A stretch of 64,000 nt of DNA from CAVQYV01 sp963718295 [NCBI: uncultured Methylomirabilota bacterium]. GTDB taxonomy: Bacteria > Methylomirabilota > Methylomirabilia > CAVQYV01. Positions 7,960 through 17,139 of the stretch are shown here, piece after piece. Both the position numbers and the translations under genes were made by a program. The stretch lies in contig CAVQYV010000004.1 in NCBI GenBank assembly GCA_963718295.1, forward strand, positions 558,001 through 622,000. The letters run 5' to 3'. The notes beneath the pieces are model-generated. The model did not search any database, was not told the DNA's origin, and saw only the letters and a list, made by a program, of their open reading frames with translations. The stretch's first letter is position 1; each line of letters opens with the position of its first letter.

Positions 7960-8955
7960 ATGAATTCGGAGATTTGGGTAGTAGTGGAGCATCGGGACGG
8001 ACATCTGCGCCGGATAGCTCTGGAATTGGTGAGCGAGGCACGGCGTTTGGCGGATGGGATGAAGGGCAGAGTCTCCGCGATTGCCTTGGGGGCGGACCTT
8101 GCCTGCCATGCCGAGACCTTGGCTCATTACGGGGCAGACCGAGTCACCCTGCTGCAGAATAGTGGCTTTGCCTCTTATGAAGGGGAATCCTATGCAAAGG
8201 CCCTCTCGGACCTGATCTCTTCGAACCCCCCTGCTATCCTGTTGATGGGAGCCACTTCCCAGGGAAAGGACCTTGCTCCTCGTCTGGCGGCCCGGATGGG
8301 CTTGGACCTGGCCTCCGATTGTATTTCTCTCACTTGGGAAGCAAATGGAGAGCTGAGGGGAGTGAGACCCATCTATGCCGGAAAAGTCCTGGCCACGGTG
8401 AGATGGGAGGGCCAAGAGCCCTGGTTGGCTACTCTCAGACCGAGTGTCTTCCCCCTTCGCCAGCCGGACCTCTCTCGATCTCCCCAATTGGAGGGTTTCC
8501 CGATAGGTCTGGATCCAGGTATCCGGAGGACCCAGACGGTTGAAATCGTTCGGGAGATCGCTGGCGGCGTTGATTTGGGTGAAGCCGAGATCATCATCGC
8601 GGGAGGGCGAGGAATGAAAGGGCCTGAAAACTTCGTCCTCTTGGAGGACCTGGCGAAGGCAATGGGGGGTGCGGTGGGTGCCTCCCGGGCGGCCGTAGAT
8701 GCAGGCTGGAGAGGACATCAGAGCCAGGTGGGGCAAACTGGCAAAGTGGTTTCCCCCAAACTGTACATTGCCTGCGGGATATCGGGCTCCGTTCAGCACC
8801 TGGCGGGCATTTTCTCTGCCAAATATATCGTAGCCATCAATAAAGATCCAGAGGCCCCCATTTTCAAAGTGGCCGATTACGGAATTGTCGATGATCTCTT
8901 TACGGTTGTACCACTCCTAACAGAGGAATTCACAAAGTTGCTCGGCAGTCATTGA
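7960..8955 (+). CDS. etfA: Electron transfer flavoprotein alpha subunit
   Basis: Predicted 331-residue FAD-binding partner of EtfB. The N-terminal domain (about 1-190) is variable. The C-terminal FAD domain has GGRGMKGPENFVLLEDLA, GASRAAVDAGW, QVGQTGKVVSPKLYIACG, GSVQHLAGI and INKDPEAPIFKVADYGIV, all standard contacts to the flavin. The ATG at 7960 is used because GAGGTGGGG lies directly before it; the GTG at 7951 is inside that ribosome site. It follows etfB closely and is followed by a gap of about 370 bp, so the transcript probably ends here. It lacks the N-terminal ferredoxin domain of some bifurcating forms. Confidence 0.94.
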   Translation: MNSEIWVVVEHRDGHLRRIALELVSEARRLADGMKGRVSAIALGADLACHAETLAHYGADRVTLLQNSGFASYEGESYAKALSDLISSNPPAILLMGATSQGKDLAPRLAARMGLDLASDCISLTWEANGELRGVRPIYAGKVLATVRWEGQEPWLATLRPSVFPLRQPDLSRSPQLEGFPIGLDPGIRRTQTVEIVREIAGGVDLGEAEIIIAGGRGMKGPENFVLLEDLAKAMGGAVGASRAAVDAGWRGHQSQVGQTGKVVSPKLYIACGISGSVQHLAGIFSAKYIVAINKDPEAPIFKVADYGIVDDLFTVVPLLTEEFTKLLGSH

Positions 8956-9329
8956 TTTGTAGTTCGTGCAGACCCGTTCCGTGAAAAGAGCATGGACCCT
9001 CCACCATTGATCGGAATGCCAGGAAATCCACCGACAGCCCCCGGCTGCAGATGGACATCTGCGAGCAGATCCAAACAGGTTCTCCAAGAGCCCTATCCAG
9101 CTTCTTTGCCTCGCCTCGAAAGGAAGGTCCTTTCCCTCCAGGAAATGCTTCCTCCTGGGTCTCCCATCCACGATCCCCTTTTGTGCCTTTCAGCAATTTC
9201 CTTAGCCTCCGGAGGAGGCCTTATTCTTTCTTATCGGAATTCCCCGTTATCCTTTGGCTTTTCTTGGCTTCGTAGGGAAATCAATCATTTCAGGGTAGTC
9301 AGTCAACGCATTGGGGGAGGTGTTCTCTA
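8956..9329. other. Intergenic region, nothing recognised
   Basis: About 370 bp between etfA and the ketosynthase gene. Short open frames on both strands lack ribosome sites and known domains. No clear intrinsic terminator or promoter stands out. GGGGGAGGTG at 9313-9322 belongs to the next gene. Confidence 0.4.
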
Positions 9330-10577
9330 TTGAGGGCAAGAAGGGTGGTAATTACTGGCCTGGGGGTGATCGCCCCAAACGGAATCGGTAAGGAGGCCTT
9401 CTGGACGGCCGCGACAGCGGGCAAGTCTGGGATCGGGCCGATCACTCGCTTCGATGCCAGTGAATTCCCCACTCAGATCGCGGGAGAAGTGAACGACTTT
9501 GACCCGACCGAATTCCTGGAAGCGAAGGAGGCCAGAAGAACTGACCGCTTTTCCCAATTAGGAATTGCTGCTTCTCTGTTGGCAGTGCAAGATGCGGGAC
9601 TCAAATTGGAGAGGGAAGACTGCCATCGAATCGGGGTGTTTCTCGGCGCGGCTGCTGCAGGATTGGGATACGCCCAGGCCCAGTATGACACGTTCCTGGA
9701 AAAGGGATACCGACGCATCAATCCTCATATCATCTATGCGGCATTCAGCGACGCTTGTGCGGGAAACATCTCGTTGAATTTGGGACTGAAAGGTCCGAGC
9801 ACGACCATTGCCGCTGCCTGTGCCTCGGGTGCAGCTGCCATCGGCTTGGGTTTCCAGGCCATTCACAGTGGCGAGGCCGATGTGGTTCTGGCCGGAGGAG
9901 CCGATGCCCCCGTTACTTCGATGATTGTAGCCAGCTATTGTTCTGCGAGCGCTCTGTCGACCCGAAATAAAGAGCCGGAGAGGGCCTCTCGCCCTTTCTG
10001 CATGGACCGGGATGGATTCGTGTTGGCGGAGGGGGGAGGCATCGTTGTCTTGGAGGCCCTAGAGCGCGCCATCATGAGGGGAGCCCGTATCTATGCGGAA
10101 GTCAGCGGCTTTGGAATGACGTGCGATTCTTATCACATGACCCAGTCAGCCCCGGAAGGGGAGGAAGCGGCAAGGGCCATTCGACTGGCCTTGAAGGAAG
10201 CCAAAACAGAACCGCAGACCGTTGATTATTTGAATGCCCATGGCACATCCACTCCTATCAATGACAGGGTGGAGACCATGGTGATCAAGAAGGTCTTTGG
10301 CGACCATGCCTACAATCTTCCTGTGAGTTCCATCAAATCCATGATTGGTCATACCCATGGGGCGTGCGGAGGGATTGAGACGATAGCCTGTGCCCTGGCG
10401 ATTGAGAGCCAAATCATCCCTCCCACCATCAACTACGACAAGCCCGACCCGGAATGTGACCTGGATTATGTGCCAAACCGTGCCCGCAGGGGTAGGGTCA
10501 ATGTAGTGCTAAAGACTTCATTCGGTTTCGGGGGCAAGAATGCGGCACTGGTCCTGAAGAGGTTTGCCGGATTGTGA
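9330..10577 (+). CDS. Beta-ketoacyl-[ACP] synthase II (FabF-like)
   Basis: Predicted 415-residue ketosynthase that extends an acyl-ACP by decarboxylative condensation with malonyl-ACP. The start VVITGLGVIAPNG is typical. The catalytic triad is visible: Cys in IAAACASGAAA near residue 167, His in LNAHGTSTPIND near residue 305 and His in GHTHGACGG near residue 342. The C-terminal TSFGFGGKNAALVL is conserved. The TTG start follows GGGGGAGGTG. It stands alone with an SDR, away from a fab cluster, so it may serve a specialised lipid or secondary product and not bulk fatty-acid synthesis (inference). Confidence 0.92.
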   Translation: MRARRVVITGLGVIAPNGIGKEAFWTAATAGKSGIGPITRFDASEFPTQIAGEVNDFDPTEFLEAKEARRTDRFSQLGIAASLLAVQDAGLKLEREDCHRIGVFLGAAAAGLGYAQAQYDTFLEKGYRRINPHIIYAAFSDACAGNISLNLGLKGPSTTIAAACASGAAAIGLGFQAIHSGEADVVLAGGADAPVTSMIVASYCSASALSTRNKEPERASRPFCMDRDGFVLAEGGGIVVLEALERAIMRGARIYAEVSGFGMTCDSYHMTQSAPEGEEAARAIRLALKEAKTEPQTVDYLNAHGTSTPINDRVETMVIKKVFGDHAYNLPVSSIKSMIGHTHGACGGIETIACALAIESQIIPPTINYDKPDPECDLDYVPNRARRGRVNVVLKTSFGFGGKNAALVLKRFAGL

Positions 10578-10644
10578 TCCCCAGGGATCCCAATCGGTAT
10601 TGGGGATGTGAGTTGAGTCGGATGATAAAAGAGGGCCGAAAGAG

Positions 10645-11640
10645 ATGAGGGTCGTGGTTGCGGGAGCCACGGGATTCTTAGGAGGCTATTTGCTTGAAGC
10701 ACTGGTACAGGCGGGCATCGAAACGGTGGCTTTGGCCCGAGGGACCAGCGATCTTCAACTCATAGATCGTTTGGGAATCGAGAAGAGGTTCGCTGATCTG
10801 TTGGATCTCGAATCGATCGGACAGAGCCTTTGGGGAGCGGAGGTCGTGATCAATGCGGCAGGGAAGGTGTCGGATTGGAGTCCCTGGAGGGAGTTCCATG
10901 ATTTGAACGTGCGGGGTACGGTGCACCTACTATTGGCAGCTATTCGGAATCGGGTGAGGCGGTTTGTGCACGTGAGCTCTTTTGCCGCCTATGGGATGCG
11001 GTTCTTCGAATCACGAGTGCTGTCAGAGGAAACGCCGTACCAGAAAAGCCGGATCGGACGAGACTTCTATTGCAAGAGCAAGTTCCTGGCGGAAGAGGAA
11101 GTGAGGAAGGCAGCTGCCGAGGGGAAAATTGAGTTCGCCATATTCCGACCGGGACTTCTTATAGGGGAAAGAGATTCCTTAGCCACAAAGCGGCTGGCCT
11201 CGATTATAAAGGGCCGGAAAAGGATCCTGAACCTGGGAAAGCTGAATGACAAAGTCCAACTGGATCACGCCAATGATGTGGCACGCGCAATCTTGGCCGC
11301 TGGACTTCACGGTCCTGCCAGTGTGGTTTACAACGTCTCCTCTCCCCCTGAGATCACCAAATCAGATTTCTGGTCGCGAGCCCTTAAGGGTTTGGGGTTA
11401 CAGAAAGAAATCAGAGAGGTTTCGTATCCCCTCGGGCTCTTTGCCGGATGGGTCTCGGAGAACCTTCATCTTTTGAAGGGGATCAGGAGAGATCCGAAGA
11501 TCACACTCTGGTCTGCTTATCTTATGGGGAATCGCAATGTTGTTGAGAGTTCGAAAATCTTGAATGCGGGGTGGAGTCCTGTTGAGCACTTGGGTAGTAG
11601 CATTGAACGAGCCTTTCAACAATACGGCAGCCGCAGCTGA
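10645..11640 (+). CDS. Extended SDR: NAD(P)-dependent epimerase/dehydratase or 3-beta-HSD-like
   Basis: Predicted 331-residue Rossmann-fold enzyme. GATGFLGGYL at the N-terminus is the TGxxGxxG nucleotide motif, INAAGKVSDW follows the fourth strand, and the catalytic pair appears as YCKSK (Tyr near 139, Lys near 143) with VHVSSFAAYG carrying the Ser. The substrate domain (after about residue 190) resembles 3-beta-hydroxysteroid/UDP-sugar enzymes but does not reveal the substrate. It follows the ketosynthase by 67 bp on the same strand, so the two may form one transcription unit acting on a shared acyl or isoprenoid product (inference). Confidence 0.82.
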   Translation: MRVVVAGATGFLGGYLLEALVQAGIETVALARGTSDLQLIDRLGIEKRFADLLDLESIGQSLWGAEVVINAAGKVSDWSPWREFHDLNVRGTVHLLLAAIRNRVRRFVHVSSFAAYGMRFFESRVLSEETPYQKSRIGRDFYCKSKFLAEEEVRKAAAEGKIEFAIFRPGLLIGERDSLATKRLASIIKGRKRILNLGKLNDKVQLDHANDVARAILAAGLHGPASVVYNVSSPPEITKSDFWSRALKGLGLQKEIREVSYPLGLFAGWVSENLHLLKGIRRDPKITLWSAYLMGNRNVVESSKILNAGWSPVEHLGSSIERAFQQYGSRS

Positions 11641-11999
11641 AGGAAGGACATCCGGAAGATGGCGGAATTCTTGCACCAATATACACACTGGTCGTATCAG
11701 GTGCTCGGTCCTCTGGGTCCTTCGGAAATCCTGAACCCAGAATACTGCTGCGTGGGCTACGGACTCTTGGGAATTAGAGAAGAGGTGCTACCTTATACAC
11801 CTAATCTCGGTGCAGGGATCGCATGGGATTCCTGAGATCATGATCTTCCGCGATGGCGATTCCTGCCAGCCTTGGATTTGAATCGTAGGGTGAGAATCCC
11901 ATGCAGACTTCATTGAGCAATCCATTCCCAGGCGATCGTGGATCTCTGGGAGGCCTCTCCCAAAGGGAATAGAAACTGAGTCCTTTTACTCTCATTTTC
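11641..11999. other. Intergenic region with an 11-bp inverted repeat
   Basis: About 360 bp without a recognisable gene. It contains GCATGGGATTC at 11821-11831 and its exact complement GAATCCCATGC at 11894-11904, 62 bp apart, with an ATCATGAT palindrome between them. This could be a structured RNA, an operator pair or a remnant of a small mobile element; nothing identifies which. Confidence 0.4.
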
Positions 12000-12599
12000 T
12001 TGACTTACTTTGCCATCGTCGTTGTCATCAAGGTCAGGGTTTTTCGCATTCAAGGGGACAAGGGAGGAACCCTGGCAGACGATTGGACTTTTCTTGCCAT
12101 TTATCCGTCGTACTTCATCGTGGTATGGGGATGTATTTTTGAATTCTTCTTAGAGGACGCCTCCCCCGTCAATGTCTGGGTCTCTATGGTGGGTTATGTC
12201 ATGGCCACCACAGGAGTGGCCATAACCCGACTGAGCGTCTTGGCCCTGAATCGCTGGTGGAGCATCAGGATTGAGATTAAAAATGATCATAAGATAGTTC
12301 GGGAGGGCCCCTACCGGATTTCGCGACACCCCTACTACCTGGCTACGCTACTAGAACTTGGAGGATTGTGCCTCATCCTGAACTCCTTTAGAGTGCTCGT
12401 GTACTTGGCGGCGGTTCACGTTCCCATTCTGTTAGCCCGAATGCGTTCAGAGGAACGGACATTGATCGAAAAGCTGGGGAATCGGTATCTCGAATACATG
12501 AAGCAGGTTCCGATCCTGCCCCGTGTGTCAGCATTGGCTCTCGGGGGATCTGGGGGGATGAGGGGCCATGAACTTTTTCAGCTTCGGAGCACTAATTAA
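12000..12599 (+). CDS. Isoprenylcysteine carboxyl methyltransferase-like membrane protein
   Basis: Predicted 199-residue membrane protein with about four or five hydrophobic segments. The C-terminal half has the ICMT/phospholipid-methyltransferase signature: IVREGPYRISRHPYYLATL, then a hydrophobic pair and EERTLIEKLGNRYLEYM, which form the SAM pocket in this family. Bacterial members methylate small or lipid-linked substrates, and the target here is unknown. The start is uncertain: the frame opens after TAG at 11970-11972 and the only usual start is the TTG at 12000, which has no clear ribosome site. Its end overlaps the following histidine kinase by 32 bp, suggesting translational coupling. 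Confidence 0.7.
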   Translation: MTYFAIVVVIKVRVFRIQGDKGGTLADDWTFLAIYPSYFIVVWGCIFEFFLEDASPVNVWVSMVGYVMATTGVAITRLSVLALNRWWSIRIEIKNDHKIVREGPYRISRHPYYLATLLELGGLCLILNSFRVLVYLAAVHVPILLARMRSEERTLIEKLGNRYLEYMKQVPILPRVSALALGGSGGMRGHELFQLRSTN

Positions 12600-15048
12600 C
12601 TCCATTACGTGCTTCGCCTTAGGGATCTGGGTCTACGTGAAGCGTCCCGATAGATCAGTCAACCGATCCTTCCTTTTGGCTTTGCTGGGAGTGTCCCTCT
12701 GGAGCCTTGGCTACTTTGGTATGACCACTGCCTCGGGGGAATACGTGGCATTGTGGTGGATTCGCTATTTCCTCAATGTGGGGGCCATCCTCAGTCCCGT
12801 ATTGTTCCTCAATTTCGTTCTTACTGCACTGGGCTGGAGGAGGGAGCAGAGAAAGCGAAGGATTCTCGTATCCGCGTGGGCACTTACTTTCCTGTTCATG
12901 GCTCTGAATTTCACCCCCTGGTTCATTAAGGGGGTCGAGCCCTCCATCGGTTTTGATTACTTTATCCACTCCGGCCTGACTTATCCGGTCTTCGAATTGT
13001 ATTTCCTCATCGCGGCTTCGTATGGGCTCTACTTGTTGCTGACTGGATATCGCTCAGCCTCGGGTTTGAAACGGAGTCAGCTTAAGTACATGTTTTGGGC
13101 CTGGCTAATCGGCTTTGCAGGGGGTACCCACACTTTCTTTCCCACCATGGACTTAGACGTTCTGCCTTGGGGCCTCTATCTTATCCCGGCCTGTATCGCG
13201 ACTGAAGCCTACGCCATTGTCAGGTATCGTAGTATGGACGTCAAGATTGCGGTTCGCCGCGGCATGGTGTACTCCATCCTCGCCGTCTTGCTCACCGCTT
13301 TCTTTCTCCTGTCGCTCAATTTGTTCGAGAAGCTTTTCCAAAGTTACATGGGATACTCTTCGATGTTCGGGACGGTCGTCGCCGCCCTGTTACTGGCGAT
13401 CGGGTTTCAACCCCTGAAAGAGAGAATTCAGGTTTTAGTTGACAGGCTTTTCTTCAGGGGTACCTATGATTATCACGGAACCCTGAAAGAGACGAGCGAG
13501 GCCATGACTTCGTTTCTGGACGTGGACAAACTGGTCGATCACTTGCTGGTGCCGATCATTGTGGACATGAAACTAAACAGCGCTTCCCTTTTTTTGATGA
13601 AGGGGGACAGAACCGGCCTCCAACTTTGGGCCCGTCGCTTCTACGAAGCAAAAAGAGTAGAGGAAATCGGTTGCTCCTTAATCAGGGATTCGTGGATCAT
13701 CCGGAGATTGGAGGCAGAGCCAGGCCCACTTTTGTTGGATGAGTTGGAGGATGGCTTTTCGCAGGTGGAGGCGGAAGGTATCCGGCGAGAAATGACGAGT
13801 CTCAACGTCGAATTGGCAGTGCCAGTCAAGCTGAAAAACGAACTGGTCGCGGCTTTGCTCCTGGGATCCAAACTCTCTGGGGACTTCTTCTCGGAGCAAG
13901 ACTTGGGGTTACTTTCTACCCTGGCCAACCAGGCTGCAGTGGCTATCGAGAATGCCCGGCTCTACGATGAGGTGAACAGGATCAAGGAGTATCTGGAGAA
14001 TATTCTCCGCAACCTGGAAAGCGGGGTCATCACTGTGGATAATGAGGGCAGGGTCACGACCCTGAATCGAGCGGCCGAGAAAATGACCCGATGGAAGGTT
14101 TCAGAACTCCTGGGGAAGGATTGTCGGATCATGTCTAACGAGATCACCCGGTTGCTTATGGCGTCGATATCCGAAAGGAAGGGAAGGCCCGGACTGGAGA
14201 CAACGCTTCACACCAAGGAGGGGGAAGTCCTGCCCATCGGAGTCACTACCTCTCTCCTGCAAAGCCAGCAGGGGACTCCAATGGGAGCCATCGCCCTTTT
14301 TGGCGATCTCACGGAGAGGAAAGAGTTGGAGCAGGAGAAGTGGAGGGCAGAGAAGCTGGCCTATATCGGTACTATCGCGGCAAGCATTGCCCATGAAATC
14401 AAGAACCCTTTGGTTTCGGTCAAAACTCTGGCTCAACTTCTGCCCGAAAAGCACTCCGATGCAGAATTTCGCGACCATTTCTCCCAAATCGCCTTAAAGG
14501 AAGTGGACCGCATAGACCTCTTGGTCTCCCAGATGTTGGATTTGAAGGGGAATGGCAGCCCCTCCCGTATGGAAGATCTCCGGATCGAGGAAACCTTAGA
14601 GGAAGTTCTTTTGCTCCTTTCGAACCAGATCGAGAGGGGCGGAATCAGGGTAGAAAGACGATATCATGCGGGGCCTTATGGCGTGCGGGGTGACCGCTTT
14701 CAGCTGAAGCAGGCCCTTTGGAACATCGTCCTCAACAGCCTTCAATCCATGGAAGGAGGTGGGATTCTGAGTGCTTCCGTCGAGCACAGGAGGGACGGGG
14801 GAAAATCTGAGGGAAGGGTCACGCTGAGGGTCTCTGATACGGGGAGAGGCATCTCAGAAGAACATCTGAAAAAGGTCTTCGATCCCTTCTTCACCACCAA
14901 GCCCGAGGGTACAGGACTGGGTTTGTCCATTTGCGACAAGATCATAACGGAACATCGCGGCAACATCCAGGTGGAGAGCCAATTGAACCAGGGGACCTCT
15001 CTTTCTATTTCCTTGCCTGCCGTTGCGATTCCGAATGTCCATGAATAG
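12568..15048 (+). CDS. Membrane sensor histidine kinase (7TM-GAF-PAS-HisKA-HATPase)
   Basis: Predicted 826-residue sensor kinase. Residues 1-285 carry about eight hydrophobic segments of the 7TM histidine-kinase sensor type. A GAF domain (about 305-470) ends in LANQAAVAIENARLYDE, and a PAS domain (about 475-590) follows. The phospho-accepting His is in IAHEIKNPLVSVKTLA near residue 610. The ATPase has the N-box NIVLNSLQSM, the G1 box VSDTGRGISEEH and the G2 box GTGLGLSI. The ATG overlaps the methyltransferase-like gene and has GGGGGATGAGGGG upstream. A second kinase and an HD-GYP regulator follow with gaps under 20 bp, so all three are likely one operon. The signal is unknown. Confidence 0.9.
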   Translation: MNFFSFGALINSITCFALGIWVYVKRPDRSVNRSFLLALLGVSLWSLGYFGMTTASGEYVALWWIRYFLNVGAILSPVLFLNFVLTALGWRREQRKRRILVSAWALTFLFMALNFTPWFIKGVEPSIGFDYFIHSGLTYPVFELYFLIAASYGLYLLLTGYRSASGLKRSQLKYMFWAWLIGFAGGTHTFFPTMDLDVLPWGLYLIPACIATEAYAIVRYRSMDVKIAVRRGMVYSILAVLLTAFFLLSLNLFEKLFQSYMGYSSMFGTVVAALLLAIGFQPLKERIQVLVDRLFFRGTYDYHGTLKETSEAMTSFLDVDKLVDHLLVPIIVDMKLNSASLFLMKGDRTGLQLWARRFYEAKRVEEIGCSLIRDSWIIRRLEAEPGPLLLDELEDGFSQVEAEGIRREMTSLNVELAVPVKLKNELVAALLLGSKLSGDFFSEQDLGLLSTLANQAAVAIENARLYDEVNRIKEYLENILRNLESGVITVDNEGRVTTLNRAAEKMTRWKVSELLGKDCRIMSNEITRLLMASISERKGRPGLETTLHTKEGEVLPIGVTTSLLQSQQGTPMGAIALFGDLTERKELEQEKWRAEKLAYIGTIAASIAHEIKNPLVSVKTLAQLLPEKHSDAEFRDHFSQIALKEVDRIDLLVSQMLDLKGNGSPSRMEDLRIEETLEEVLLLLSNQIERGGIRVERRYHAGPYGVRGDRFQLKQALWNIVLNSLQSMEGGGILSASVEHRRDGGKSEGRVTLRVSDTGRGISEEHLKKVFDPFFTTKPEGTGLGLSICDKIITEHRGNIQVESQLNQGTSLSISLPAVAIPNVHE

Positions 15049-15066
15049 GGAAAAGGAGGGGTAGAG

Positions 15067-17124
15067 GTGAACATCGTCCTCTTGCTTTCACATCGCCGGG
15101 AAGTCATTCGACAGTGCAAGGATTTCTTGTCGCCAGATGTCGTGGTGATTACTGCCTCGTCACCAGAAGATTGCGTGGAAAATTTGGGAAACTGCGGAGC
15201 GGATGCCCTCCTTTTGGACTGTGAACCCCTTACCTTCCCATTAGCCACGACAGTCGACTCGATCCGGAAGATCAGGCCCAATTTGAGTGTGATTGCCATC
15301 TTTCCCAGTGAAGCCACTGAGGATGAAATGGGAAGCCTCGCCGGTGAGATCTACGACTATTTGAAAGAGCCGCTTTCTCCCATCCAGTTACGCGAAACCA
15401 TCCATCGGGCATTGGAGAGACAGAGGCTATTGGAAGCAAATATGTTGTGCGAGAGATCAGAAATGCTACCCTCTCCCATCCGGGAGGGCATCCGCTGGGC
15501 AGACGACGAATATCGCCATCCGGTTTCGTCATTCTCGGAGAGGGCAATGCGCGAACTCTCCAAGGCACTTACCGCCAGGTTCGACCTGTCGCGGCTGCTG
15601 AATCTCTTCGTCGATAGTGTGGCCGACGGCATGGGAATCAGTAAGATCTCGGCCCTCCTGATGGAGGAAGGGGGAATATTCCGGATCAAAGCCTCGCGGG
15701 GGATCAAGCCGGATTTGGCGGCTAACCTGCAGTTTAGGACCGAGGATGCGCTGCCCCTCTGGCTCAATAGGGAAGGAAGGATATTGAGAAGGTCGGAGGT
15801 GCTCGGGATGATTTCTGACCCGCTGTATCGCAGGCTGGCAAGGCAGATAGAGATCTTGCAATGCGTGATCAGCGTCCCCTTCCTCAGCAAAGGAACCCTG
15901 GTGGGTTTCCTCAATCTCAACCAAAAGGTGACAGGCATTCCCTTTACCAACGATGAGTTGGAGATTCTCTATGCGTTGGCCAGCCATATGGCGGTGGCGA
16001 TTCAAGACGTCCTATTTTACCAGCAGATGTACTACCAGAAGACTTACTCCCAGAAGATCCTGGCTCACATGTCCAACGGTGTAGTCGCCATCGATACCAA
16101 GGAGCGGATCACCATCTGCAACTATCGGGCGGAGCAGATTCTTGGGCGGTCGGCCTCGGAGATGCTGGGCAAGGATCTCCGATATCTACCCTCTCCCTTG
16201 GGTGACCTCCTGTACCAGACGATGAGGGAGGGAAAGGCCACACAGAAGGAGGAGATTCGGCTTTTTCAGGGCAAGGTCCCCTTGGAGATTAGCAGCTATC
16301 CTCTGAGCGACGAGCAGCAGCGGCCCATGGGATCGGTAATTCTCTTTGAGGACATATCCTCCAGAAAGAAGCTGGAGGAGGAGAGCAGGAGGGCAGATCG
16401 ATTGAGCCTCCTCAATGAACTGTTGGCCCGCATGGCCCATGAGATCAAAAATCCTTTGGTGTCCATCCGCACCTTTATCCAGCTGATGCATGAACGCTAT
16501 GAAGACCAAGAGTTCAGGGGGTTCTTCTACAACACTGTCACCCGGGAGGCGGAGAGGATCAATGACCTGGTGGAGAAGCTCATCGCTTTTGTGCAGCCTT
16601 TGGTATTCCATTACGATTTCGAGGACCTGAGCACCATCCTGGATAACAGTCTTTTTCTTGCCTGGGAGCGGGGTATCCCCAAAGAGCTCCAGATCATCAA
16701 GAACTTCTCCAATGCTGCCTACACAATCAGAGCGGACAAGGAGCAGATGAGCAAGGCATTTTCCTATATCGTTCTCCATGTGGCGTGTTCTCTGAACGAA
16801 GGAGGAGAACTGGTCGTAGAGACGGAAGAGGTTCGGGATATGGGATCATTTGGGTCAAGCCATTCTGATCCCCGTGGTTCCGTCGTACGGGTTTCCTTCC
16901 GGGATAACAGCCAGGGGATGCCCCCTGAGGATCTGGAGAAGATCTTCGACCCGTTTCGCGCGGCTGAAGGCTTTGGCGCATGCCTGGGTCTCCCCGTGAG
17001 CCAGAAGATCATTGAGGAGCATGGCGGAAGAGTTGAGGTCGAGAGTGAAATCGGAAGAGGGACCACGTTTCACGTCTATTTGCCTTTCGTGACGGAAGGG
17101 GTTCGGAGCACCTCAATCAAGTAA
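15067..17124 (+). CDS. Histidine kinase with N-terminal pseudo-receiver (REC-like, GAF, PAS, HisKA, HATPase)
   Basis: Predicted 685-residue soluble kinase. Residues 1-115 resemble a receiver: the phospho-Asp site ALLLDCEP and the Lys in YDYLKEPLSP are present, but the acidic pair after the first strand is missing (VLLLSHRRE), so phosphorylation is doubtful. A GAF domain (about 165-320) and a PAS domain (about 325-445) follow. The His box is MAHEIKNPLVSIRTF near residue 458. The ATP lid region is degenerate compared with the first kinase: SQGMPPEDLEKIFDP is followed by GFGACLGLPV in place of GTGLGLSI. The GTG start follows GGAGGGGTAGAGGTG. It sits between a membrane kinase and an HD-GYP regulator. 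Confidence 0.86.
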   Translation: MNIVLLLSHRREVIRQCKDFLSPDVVVITASSPEDCVENLGNCGADALLLDCEPLTFPLATTVDSIRKIRPNLSVIAIFPSEATEDEMGSLAGEIYDYLKEPLSPIQLRETIHRALERQRLLEANMLCERSEMLPSPIREGIRWADDEYRHPVSSFSERAMRELSKALTARFDLSRLLNLFVDSVADGMGISKISALLMEEGGIFRIKASRGIKPDLAANLQFRTEDALPLWLNREGRILRRSEVLGMISDPLYRRLARQIEILQCVISVPFLSKGTLVGFLNLNQKVTGIPFTNDELEILYALASHMAVAIQDVLFYQQMYYQKTYSQKILAHMSNGVVAIDTKERITICNYRAEQILGRSASEMLGKDLRYLPSPLGDLLYQTMREGKATQKEEIRLFQGKVPLEISSYPLSDEQQRPMGSVILFEDISSRKKLEEESRRADRLSLLNELLARMAHEIKNPLVSIRTFIQLMHERYEDQEFRGFFYNTVTREAERINDLVEKLIAFVQPLVFHYDFEDLSTILDNSLFLAWERGIPKELQIIKNFSNAAYTIRADKEQMSKAFSYIVLHVACSLNEGGELVVETEEVRDMGSFGSSHSDPRGSVVRVSFRDNSQGMPPEDLEKIFDPFRAAEGFGACLGLPVSQKIIEEHGGRVEVESEIGRGTTFHVYLPFVTEGVRSTSIK

Positions 17125-17139
17125 GGAGCAAAGACCATC

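Noticed and set aside
7477-8799. Long open frame (440 codons) on the minus strand opposite etfBA.
   Set aside because: It is the antisense of clear EtfB/EtfA sequence and has His/Pro/Ser-rich shadow composition without domains. The same holds for long minus frames opposite the TPR gene (29739-31043), mrfA (52083-53639) and glgC (47469-48896).
8917-9200. Short open frames on both strands after etfA.
   Set aside because: No ribosome sites, no domains, and they overlap one another in different frames.
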